From Lachnospiraceae bacterium (GTDB taxonomy: Bacteria; Bacillota; Clostridia; Lachnospirales; Lachnospiraceae), in contig JAFWLM010000087.1 in NCBI GenBank assembly GCA_017511045.1, positions 1 to 34,501 of the forward strand: DNA of 34,501 nucleotides, given 5' to 3'. The position numbers and the translations under genes were made by a program. Under the pieces are notes generated by a model. It had not been told where the DNA came from, searched no databases, and saw only the letters and a list, made by a program, of their open reading frames with translations. Of the stretch, positions 24,688 through 31,618 are shown one piece after another. How positions within the stretch are numbered: position 1 is the stretch's first letter; every line of letters begins with the position of its first letter.

Positions 24688-24716
24688 ATTTTATAGTGTA
24701 AAGCCTAAAGTTTCAA
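24688..24716 (-). promoter_or_regulatory. Predicted efp promoter
   Basis: Minus-strand TTGAAA (24716-24711) and TAAAAT (24693-24688), 17 bases apart; each matches five of six consensus bases. The -35 lies in the last codons and the -10 over the stop codon of the aroD-aroK fusion. It would start a transcript near 24681 covering efp and moeA. Confidence 0.55.
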
Positions 24717-25956
24717 CTATTTCTTTGCAGATCTCATCCACCGTTTTCTCATCTGTACTGATGACGATGTCGGCGACTTTCAGATATGCCTCTTCCCTGC
24801 TCTTCATCAGCTCCCTGACGTATTCCAGATCGATGTTATCTCCCAGCCAGGATCTGGTCTTGTCCCGCTGCATACGGAGAGCGATCGTCTCAGGTTTTGC
24901 GGTCAGAAGAACAATGACGCCTTTTTCTTTGATCAGTTCAATATTTTCGTTTCTGAGTACGATGCCGCCTCCGAGAGAAATGACCTGATAGTTTTTCTTG
25001 AGCACCTGTCTGAGATGCTTGGTCTCTTTGTCGCGGAACCCGCTTTCAGACTGTGTTGCGAAAATATCCGCGATGCTCATGTGCTCTTTCTTTTCAATAT
25101 AAGCATCCAGATCCAGCTTATTTAAGCCATAGTTCGTCGCGAGTGCATTGGCAACTGCCGTCTTTCCGGTTCCCATGAATCCGACCAGGAAGACTTTTTT
25201 ATAATTGTTGTGGATCACATCCAGGACGGTCTCCATTTTATCGATTCCGATCTGGCCCGGTGCAGATGATTTTGTGATCGCTGCAAAGGTGATCGCACTT
25301 TCAATGAACTCACCAAGAATACGGGTAATCATTCCCAAATGACCCATGGAAATAGCAACGACAGGACAGGATAAATAAGTACTTGTGACATTCTCCGCCG
25401 CGGTGATCAGATTTAACACATCTTTCTTTGTGTTTGGCATATAAGCTGCCTTTACGATATCCGCGCCAAGGTCCTGCATCATGAAAAAGTTTTCAATGAT
25501 CTCTTCCTGTGTCGGAGTTTTCTCGAAATCATGCTTTGAAATGATGATAAATACACCGAAATCCTTCAGCTTATCAACAAAGCTGCCATCACCTGAGAGA
25601 GCCGATGCCTCCACATCAACGATATCCGCATACCAGTTCTGTGCCACTACAAGAAGCAGCTTTTTGTAATATTCCAGAGAAGTCTGTGTTTTTCCGCCCT
25701 CTTCTTTTCGGCGGAAGGTAAAGATGATCGGCTTTTTGCAGATCTTACGGATCTTCCCTAAGATCGTCTTTGCAGCATCAATATCCAGGATCTTTGCATA
25801 ATGGTCCGCACGGAATTCGATCATGTCACAGTTTTCTGTGTTGGCACGCTCAGCAAGCTGAAGGATCTCGCCTTCCGTTTCTCCAAGCACGATCGCACAG
25901 ATCTTCGGTCTGCCTCTTCCGATTTCCAGGTTTCTGACTTTGATTGTTTTCGCCAT
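24691..25956 (-). CDS. Fused 3-dehydroquinate dehydratase (type I) and shikimate kinase
   Basis: A 421-residue bifunctional protein. Residues 1-250 form a type I (class I aldolase) dehydroquinase with Glu47 and Arg49 (EFRAD), the catalytic His142 (SKHDFEKTPT) and Schiff-base Lys169 (DIVKAAYMP), ending in SAPGQIG. Residues 255-421 are shikimate kinase, with P-loop GFMGTGKT (259-266), DLDAYIE, the FRDKE substrate motif, SLGGG (328-331) and a QRDKTRSWL lid. Together they carry out steps 3 and 5 of the shikimate pathway. A TTG at 25977 has no ribosome site; AGGAGG is five bases before ATG 25956. It follows the exporter pair by 43 bases. No other aro gene is nearby. Confidence 0.93.
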   Translation of the reverse strand: MAKTIKVRNLEIGRGRPKICAIVLGETEGEILQLAERANTENCDMIEFRADHYAKILDIDAAKTILGKIRKICKKPIIFTFRRKEEGGKTQTSLEYYKKLLLVVAQNWYADIVDVEASALSGDGSFVDKLKDFGVFIIISKHDFEKTPTQEEIIENFFMMQDLGADIVKAAYMPNTKKDVLNLITAAENVTSTYLSCPVVAISMGHLGMITRILGEFIESAITFAAITKSSAPGQIGIDKMETVLDVIHNNYKKVFLVGFMGTGKTAVANALATNYGLNKLDLDAYIEKKEHMSIADIFATQSESGFRDKETKHLRQVLKKNYQVISLGGGIVLRNENIELIKEKGVIVLLTAKPETIALRMQRDKTRSWLGDNIDLEYVRELMKSREEAYLKVADIVISTDEKTVDEICKEIVETLGFTL

Positions 25957-25999
25957 ACGGACCTCCTCTCTCAGCAAAATAGGGTTTGCTTCTTACAGC

Positions 26000-27766
26000 T
26001 TATGCACTCTCGAACTGTGAGTTATACAGATCGGCATAGAAACCACCCTGACGCATCAGTTCCTCGTGATTTCCCTGCTCGATGATATCTCCCTCTTTCA
26101 TAACAAGGATCAGGTCCGCATTTTTGATCGTAGACAAACGATGTGCAATAATAAAGGAGGTTCTGCCTGCCATCAGTCTGTCCATTGCGTCCTGAATCAG
26201 CTGTTCTGTACGGGTATCAACGGAAGAAGTTGCTTCGTCAAGGATCAGGAACGGCGCATTCTCAACCATTGCTCTTGCAATGGTGATCAGCTGTTTCTGT
26301 CCCTGTGAAACGTTGGCTTCTTCATCTAATATCGTATCATATCCATCCTTTGTCGTCATGATGAAATGATGGATTCCTGCCATTTTAGCTGCTTCTATTA
26401 CCTGCTCATCTGTAGCTTCCTTGCTGTACTTGATATTCTCTTTAAAAGAGCCTTCAAACAGCCAGGTGTCCTGAAGCACCATGCCGAAAAGTGCATGCAC
26501 TTCCTCTCTTCGCATATCAGAGATCGGATGTCCGTCGATGGTGATCTTTCCGCCATCCACTTCATAGAATCTCATAAGAAGATTGACCATCGTCGTCTTT
26601 CCTGCGCCTGTCGGACCGACGATCGCGACTTTCTGGCCGGCTTTTGCCACAGCACTGAAATCCTTGATGATCGTTTTTTCCGGATTGTATCCGAACTTCA
26701 CATGCTCAAAAGCAACTTCGCCTTTCGCACCTCCAAACGGGATCACGATCGGCTTATCCATATCGTATGGAAGTTCCTCTTCTTCAAGGAACTCAAAGAC
26801 ACGGCGGGAAGCTGCTGCCGCGCTCTGCATCTGGGTAAATACCTGTCCGAGCTGCTGCAGCGGAGCTGTAAAAAGACGAATATAGATCATGAAAGCAACA
26901 ACGGTACCAAAGCTGATCAGATTGTTTGCCGTCATAACCGCACCTACGATACAGACTGCAACATAGCCGAGGTTTCCGACAAAACCCATGATCGGAGGCA
27001 TCATCGTTCCGAAAAACTGTGCTTTCCAAACAACACTGCGGTGACGGGTATTGATCTCATTGAACTTGCTGTACTCTTCTTTTTCAGCGTTATATGCACG
27101 CACGATCGTCTGACCGCCGTAGATCTCTTCCACATGACCATTCAGCTCACCCAAAACAGCCTGCGTCTGGTCGAAGAACTTCTGGGACCGTTTCATGATC
27201 ACAGTCATCAGAATAAAGCCAAACACAGCTGATGCAAGCGCAACCAGCGTAAGAAGCCAGTTGGTAAAGAACATGATGATCAGAACACCGATAAACTGTG
27301 TACCTGAAGAAAACAGGTTGCCGACGCTCTGGTTCATCGCCATTGCGATCGTATCGATATCGTTTACGATCCTGGACAGGATATCTCCAATCAGGTGATT
27401 ATCAAAATATTTCAGCGGAAGAATATTGATCTTCCGGCAAATATCTTTACGAAGTCCGTAAGCGGTTCTCTGCGTGACCGAGTTCATCGCAAAATGCTGG
27501 AAGAAAGAGAAGATCCATGCAAGCGAATACATCACAATCATAAGAGTTCCGATCCTGACAACCGCCTTAAGATCGATATCTCCGGTAAACCCGGCCGTGA
27601 TCAGATCTGCGATTTTGCTGACAAAGCGCGGTCCGATAATGGTAAATAAAGTTCCAATAATTGCAAATATGATAGAAACCAGTAATAAAGCTTTATTTCT
27701 TCCGAGATATTTGATCAGGGGAGAAAGATACTTTAAGCTGGCACGTTCGCCATTTCCTCTACGCAT
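26000..27766 (-). CDS. ABC exporter half-transporter, catalytically competent ATPase subunit
   Basis: A 588-residue type IV exporter: six membrane helices in residues 1-320, then an ATPase domain with Walker A GPTGAGKT (384-391), the Q-loop (VLQDTW), a non-canonical signature VSQGQ (486-490), Walker B LILDEATSSVD with catalytic Glu511, and switch His542 (IIAHRLS). It overlaps its partner gene by eight bases and has AGGAGG eight bases before the ATG. The pair resembles BmrCD, LmrCD and TM287/288, multidrug or lipid-type exporters; the substrate is unknown. This subunit supplies the Walker residues of the active site. Confidence 0.93.
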   Translation of the reverse strand: MRRGNGERASLKYLSPLIKYLGRNKALLLVSIIFAIIGTLFTIIGPRFVSKIADLITAGFTGDIDLKAVVRIGTLMIVMYSLAWIFSFFQHFAMNSVTQRTAYGLRKDICRKINILPLKYFDNHLIGDILSRIVNDIDTIAMAMNQSVGNLFSSGTQFIGVLIIMFFTNWLLTLVALASAVFGFILMTVIMKRSQKFFDQTQAVLGELNGHVEEIYGGQTIVRAYNAEKEEYSKFNEINTRHRSVVWKAQFFGTMMPPIMGFVGNLGYVAVCIVGAVMTANNLISFGTVVAFMIYIRLFTAPLQQLGQVFTQMQSAAAASRRVFEFLEEEELPYDMDKPIVIPFGGAKGEVAFEHVKFGYNPEKTIIKDFSAVAKAGQKVAIVGPTGAGKTTMVNLLMRFYEVDGGKITIDGHPISDMRREEVHALFGMVLQDTWLFEGSFKENIKYSKEATDEQVIEAAKMAGIHHFIMTTKDGYDTILDEEANVSQGQKQLITIARAMVENAPFLILDEATSSVDTRTEQLIQDAMDRLMAGRTSFIIAHRLSTIKNADLILVMKEGDIIEQGNHEELMRQGGFYADLYNSQFESA

Positions 27767-29519
27767 TCTTTAATTCCTCCTCTGATAGCTGCGAATAAGC
27801 GATCTGACGATAGACCTCACAGTCTTTCAGCAGATCAGCATGTTTTCCTTTTCCGACCATCTTTCCTTCATCTAAAACAATGATCTGGTCGGCATCTTTA
27901 ACGGTACCGATCCTCTGTGCAACGATCAGCGTCGTCGCATCTTTCGTTTCCTTCTTCAGGGTTGCTCTTAACACTTTATCAGTTTTGTAATCCAGCGCGG
28001 AGAACGAGTCATCAAAAATAAAGATCTCCGGATTTTTGTAGATTGCTCTCGCAATCGATATCCTCTGCTTTTGTCCACCGGAGAAGTTGGAACCGCCCTG
28101 AGCGACTTCCTGATAGATTCCCTGCTCTGTCTTTGCCAGAATATCGTGTCCTTGAGCAATTTCCATCGCACGTTTCACTTTTTCCTCTGAAGGAGACGCT
28201 CCGTCATCTGCACCATAAGCAACGTTCGATGCAAGCGTACCTTTGAACAGGATCGCTTTCTGGGAGACATATCCAATCTTCTCACGAAGGTCGTGCTGGG
28301 TATATTCTTTGACATCTACACCGTCAACTAAAACCTGTCCCTCTGTTACGTCATAGAAACGAGGCACCAGATTGACAAGGGTGCTCTTTCCGGAACCGGT
28401 CGAACCGATAAATGCCACGACATCTCCTTTGCTTGCCTCAAACGAGATGCCGGAAAGCACAGGTTCTTCCGCATCCGGATACGAGAATGCCACATCGCGG
28501 AACTCGACTGTACCTTTGCTTTCGCCTTCTGCAGCATGAGATCCGTCATGGATCTTGGTTTCCTTATCCAAGATCTGATTGATACGGTCCGCAGAAACCA
28601 TCGCTCTTGGAAGCAGGATGAAGATCATGGAGATCATCATGAACGCCATAATGATCTGAACTGCATACGCCATAAAGGTAACAAGTTCACTGAACACAGC
28701 AATCTTTGCCCCAGCGCCGGCTGTATTCTGAATGATAAATGCACCGGCCCAATAGATCGCCAGTGAGGTTCCGCTCATGACCGCCTGGATCGATGGGAAC
28801 AGATATGCCATGATACGTCCTGTAAACAGGTGGTTCTTCATAAGGGCCGTATTGGCCCCGTCATATTTTTCAGACTGATATTCTTCGGCGTTATATGCAC
28901 GGACAACGCGGACACCGGTCAGGTTTTCTCTTGCCACGCGGTTTAAGTTATCCGTCAGCTTCTGGATCTTTTTAAACTTCGGAATGACCAGGATCAGGTT
29001 GGATCCAATGACACAGATCAGGATCACGATCGCAATTCCGGTGATCATAAGCCAGGTCTGTCCTTTACCCAGGATTTTAACAAATGCCCAGACCGCAATG
29101 ATCGGAGCCTTAAGGAAAGCCTGAAGACCCATGCCGATGACCATCGTTACCTGCTGAACATCATTAGTCGCTCTTGTTAAAAGTGAAGAAGTGGAAAAGC
29201 TCGAATACTCTTCCATCGAGAAAGATACGACCTTGCGGTACATATTATCGCGAAGCGAAGCCGCAAAGCGGGACGCTACCTGAGCCGTAAAAAGGCCGAC
29301 CAGAATCGCACAACACAGATCTCCGACCGCGCAGGCAAGCATGATACCGCCGTATTTCCAGACCTCACTGACAGCCCCTCCGGTCTCTACCAGCTGGGTA
29401 ACTTTCGTCATATAATCCGGCATCGTTAATGTACACCAAACAGAAACAACGACAAAAAAGACAACGCCTAAAACATATAGCCATTGCCGCCATGTCATGT
29501 ACTTAAGTAGTTTGCCCAT
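27759..29519 (-). CDS. ABC exporter half-transporter, degenerate-site subunit
   Basis: A 586-residue partner with six membrane helices and an ATPase domain: Walker A GSTGSGKS (372-379), canonical signature FSGGQ (479-483), but Walker B IFIFDD with Asp504 in place of the catalytic Glu, and Gln535 replacing the switch His (IVAQRIG). These changes, with VSQGQ in the partner, all fall in one composite ATP site, as in known heterodimeric exporters. ATG 29519 has AGGAG ten bases upstream; a longer form to 29600 would add an untranslated promoter-region sequence and is rejected. It is the first gene of the exporter/aroD-aroK group. Confidence 0.93.
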   Translation of the reverse strand: MGKLLKYMTWRQWLYVLGVVFFVVVSVWCTLTMPDYMTKVTQLVETGGAVSEVWKYGGIMLACAVGDLCCAILVGLFTAQVASRFAASLRDNMYRKVVSFSMEEYSSFSTSSLLTRATNDVQQVTMVIGMGLQAFLKAPIIAVWAFVKILGKGQTWLMITGIAIVILICVIGSNLILVIPKFKKIQKLTDNLNRVARENLTGVRVVRAYNAEEYQSEKYDGANTALMKNHLFTGRIMAYLFPSIQAVMSGTSLAIYWAGAFIIQNTAGAGAKIAVFSELVTFMAYAVQIIMAFMMISMIFILLPRAMVSADRINQILDKETKIHDGSHAAEGESKGTVEFRDVAFSYPDAEEPVLSGISFEASKGDVVAFIGSTGSGKSTLVNLVPRFYDVTEGQVLVDGVDVKEYTQHDLREKIGYVSQKAILFKGTLASNVAYGADDGASPSEEKVKRAMEIAQGHDILAKTEQGIYQEVAQGGSNFSGGQKQRISIARAIYKNPEIFIFDDSFSALDYKTDKVLRATLKKETKDATTLIVAQRIGTVKDADQIIVLDEGKMVGKGKHADLLKDCEVYRQIAYSQLSEEELKNA

Positions 29520-29576
29520 TGATTGATTACTCCTGTACTTATATTCCCCCGCAAACAAAATACATTTAACAACAAT

Positions 29577-29605
29577 ATTGTAAATCCTTAAGAATAGCAA
29601 TACAA
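29577..29605 (-). promoter_or_regulatory. Predicted promoter of the ABC exporter operon
   Basis: Minus-strand TTGTAT (29605-29600) and TACAAT (29582-29577) with a 17-base spacer; the transcript would start near 29570, 50 bases before the ATG. The perfect palindrome ACAATATTGT (29572-29581) overlaps the -10 and could be an operator for a local repressor. The rest of 29520-29663 shows no convincing yqeG terminator. Confidence 0.65.
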
Positions 29606-29663
29606 CCTTTAAAATATAGAAATCCTGAATTCGCTGATTTAGAATCTCTATAAGTGTACTTAT

Positions 29664-30179
29664 TTATAACTCTTTCGGATGTTTTCTCCGGTAGCGGAAA
29701 TAGAAAGGAAGAACAACGCGTTCTCCAAGCCGTTTCAGACGGATCTGAATCTCCGTATCCTTTTGGATCGGCTTTACCAGAATGGATCTCACGCCTGCAC
29801 GGTTTGCTCCCCAGACATCTGTAAACAGCTGATCTCCCATGAATACAGTGTTTTCCCATGTGCCCCCGCAGAGTTTCATCGCCTTCTGGAAGCCTTTTTT
29901 GGCAGGCTTTCCTGCATCGAAAATAAAAGCCGAGCCAACTTTTTCAGCGAAAGGTTTGATCCGTGGCTCATGATTATTTGAAATGATGCAGGTGCGGAAA
30001 CCGATCCCCTGAATCTCTTGAAAGAAAGCAACAGCTCTTTCATCCGCCGGAGCGCCGTGCGGAACAAGCGTATTATCCACATCCAGGATCAGCACCCGAT
30101 ATCCTTTTTGATATAATTTTTGAAAATCCACGATATACGCGCTCTCGGCATATATCGTGGGATAGAATTTTTTAAACAT
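29664..30179 (-). CDS. yqeG: YqeG-family HAD phosphatase
   Basis: A 171-residue HAD III-A protein. Motif I is LDVDNTLVP (Asp33, Asp35), motif II is in IISNN, the lysine is in GKPAKKGF (Lys91) and motif IV is GDQLFTDVWGAN (Asp116, Asp121). The start MFKKFYP and length match YqeG of Firmicutes, a putative cytoplasmic phosphatase without firmly known substrate. It lies 20 bases after nrdR and probably shares its transcript. No ribosome site is evident before the ATG. Confidence 0.92.
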   Translation of the reverse strand: MFKKFYPTIYAESAYIVDFQKLYQKGYRVLILDVDNTLVPHGAPADERAVAFFQEIQGIGFRTCIISNNHEPRIKPFAEKVGSAFIFDAGKPAKKGFQKAMKLCGGTWENTVFMGDQLFTDVWGANRAGVRSILVKPIQKDTEIQIRLKRLGERVVLPFYFRYRRKHPKEL

Positions 30180-30199
30180 GTTCAGTTGTGTTTGAATGC

Positions 30200-30649
30200 T
30201 TACTTACTTAGTTTCTTGATCTCATCAATAAAGGTATTAATATCTTTAAACTCGCGGTATACGGAAGCAAAGCGGACATATGCGACCTGGTCAACTTCTT
30301 TCAGACGGTCCATTACGATCTCACCGATCTGTGTGCTTTTGACTTCGGCGGAACCTAAGGAATATACATCGTTTTCGATATTATCGATCAACTGTTCAAG
30401 GCGCGCTGCAGAAACAGGACGTTTATAGCAGGCCCTAAGGACACCTTTTTCGATCTTCGTTCTGTCGTAGGCCTCCCGGTTATTATCTTTTTTAATTACG
30501 ATCAGCGGAATTGTCTCGATCTTTTCATACGTCGTAAACCGCTTCTCGCATCTGGTACATTCCCGGCGTCTTCTGATCGCACTGCGGTCTTCATTCGGCC
30601 TGGAATCCAATACCTTCGTATCTACACATCCGCAAAACGGGCATTTCAT
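30200..30649 (-). CDS. nrdR: Transcriptional repressor NrdR
   Basis: A 149-residue NrdR with a zinc ribbon (CPFC, Cys3 and Cys6; CTRC, Cys31 and Cys34, followed by KRFTTYE) and an ATP-cone domain from about residue 49. It senses ATP/dATP and represses ribonucleotide reductase genes. GGAGG is ten bases before ATG 30649; an upstream in-frame start at 30697 lies in a hairpin and is rejected. Two NrdR-box-like sites cover its own promoter (30713-30763), so autoregulation is likely. No ribonucleotide reductase gene is in this window. Confidence 0.96.
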   Translation of the reverse strand: MKCPFCGCVDTKVLDSRPNEDRSAIRRRRECTRCEKRFTTYEKIETIPLIVIKKDNNREAYDRTKIEKGVLRACYKRPVSAARLEQLIDNIENDVYSLGSAEVKSTQIGEIVMDRLKEVDQVAYVRFASVYREFKDINTFIDEIKKLSK

Positions 30650-30684
30650 AAAACTATTGCCTCCGAAAAAATTAAAATCTAAAA

Positions 30685-30707
30685 AACAGGAGCCCAAAAC
30701 TCCTGTT
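30685..30707 (-). terminator. Hairpin with T-rich 3' flank at the start of the nrdR transcript
   Basis: A perfect 8-bp stem (AACAGGAG with CTCCTGTT), a 7-base loop, and TTTTAGATTTT following on the minus strand. It is 113 bases after the HAD phosphatase stop and could terminate that transcript. The nrdR transcript is predicted to start inside the hairpin, near 30703, and would keep only about five of its base pairs. Confidence 0.7.
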
Positions 30708-30709
30708 AA

Positions 30710-30739
30710 ATTATACTATATATTGTGGTTATTCTGCAA
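30710..30739 (-). promoter_or_regulatory. Predicted nrdR promoter
   Basis: Minus-strand TTGCAG (30739-30734) and a perfect TATAAT (30715-30710), separated by 18 bases. The downstream NrdR box fills most of the spacer and touches the -10, a classical repressor position. Confidence 0.65.
30713..30728 (-). promoter_or_regulatory. NrdR box, promoter-proximal
   Basis: CCACAATATATAGTAT on the minus strand matches 14 of 16 positions of the NrdR-box consensus as I recall it (ACACWATATATWGTGT). It lies between the -35 and -10 of the nrdR promoter. Confidence 0.72.
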
Positions 30740-30747
30740 GAAAAAAC

Positions 30748-30763
30748 ACAAGATATATTGTGA
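30748..30763 (-). promoter_or_regulatory. NrdR box, promoter-distal
   Basis: TCACAATATATCTTGT on the minus strand matches 13 of 16 consensus positions and includes a CACAA/TTGTG symmetric core (30747-30762). It lies 19 bases upstream of the first box. NrdR boxes normally occur in pairs, usually with 15-16 bases between them. Confidence 0.62.
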
Positions 30764-30819
30764 AATCTAAACTATTGACAATAAAAAGTGCTGCTCCACG
30801 AAAAAGCCCTTTTGATTTG

Positions 30820-31608
30820 TCAGATCAGACCAAATTCCTTCAATGAATGATAGATCCCGTCCCGCTTCATCGATCGGGCATGCAGCGGAATCCGTTCTAA
30901 GAGCTTCGGGTCACCGTTTTCCATGCAGACGCCATATTTCACAGTTTCCAGCATTTCAAGATCATTAAAGCTGTCTCCAAACGCATACGTGTTATCCATG
31001 TTGATCTTCAGGTGTTCCGCAAGCTTTAAGATCCCCTGTCCTTTCGAGATCGTAACCGGAAACGTTTCAAGCAGAACATCGTGGTGATTGATTGCATGAT
31101 AGCACCCGTGAAGGGTCTCTTTGAATGCATCCTTGTTGCTGCCTGTCATGAAAACCGCGCTTACCTTCGTGATCCCGTCCATACCTTTTTCATATGGACG
31201 GACCACGCTTGTATCCGGCAGAGAAAAGATGCGTCTGATCTCTCCCTCAGGATCTTTGCAGATCTCCGGATCATAAAAAATATGATCCGGGGCTTCAGAG
31301 AAAGGATTAAAGCCGAACCTTTTAAAATTCTCTATCAGCTCCAGCGCCGCTTCCGGAGAAATATTTTTCTCAAACAGTTTTTCTCCCTGCCACTCTCCGT
31401 ATGAACCCACACCGGCAATCAGGCCCTCGCATTCGAGAGCCTTGACCTTCGGAAACAGCATGCATTTTGTGCGGCCTGTGCACAAAACAGGATGATGTCC
31501 GTTCTTTTTCAGTTTTTCAATTGCCTCCTGCGTCGACTCCGGAACTCCGAGTCTCGGCGTATAGAGCGTGCCGTCAATATCAAAGAAGATATACTTATCG
31601 TTGTTCAT
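30820..31608 (-). CDS. Cof-type HAD hydrolase
   Basis: A 262-residue HAD IIB phosphatase. Motifs: FFDIDGTL (Asp10, Asp12), CTGR, the lysine region TISKGQGI, and GDSFNDLEML. The cap is the alpha/beta type seen in sugar- and flavin-phosphate phosphatases such as Cof and YidA. The substrate is unknown. It follows the repeat/GH78 gene by ten bases and has no good ribosome site, so it is probably translated by coupling. Confidence 0.9.
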   Translation of the reverse strand: MNNDKYIFFDIDGTLYTPRLGVPESTQEAIEKLKKNGHHPVLCTGRTKCMLFPKVKALECEGLIAGVGSYGEWQGEKLFEKNISPEAALELIENFKRFGFNPFSEAPDHIFYDPEICKDPEGEIRRIFSLPDTSVVRPYEKGMDGITKVSAVFMTGSNKDAFKETLHGCYHAINHHDVLLETFPVTISKGQGILKLAEHLKINMDNTYAFGDSFNDLEMLETVKYGVCMENGDPKLLERIPLHARSMKRDGIYHSLKEFGLI

Positions 31609-31618
31609 ATATTTTGTC

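Noticed and set aside
29520-29600. Extended N-terminus of the second ABC subunit from 29600
   Set aside because: It would cover the promoter and leader; ATG 29519 has AGGAG at ten bases and the normal family start.
30650-30697. Longer NrdR beginning at 30697
   Set aside because: The extra residues come from a terminator-like hairpin, and MKCPFCG at 30649 is the family start.
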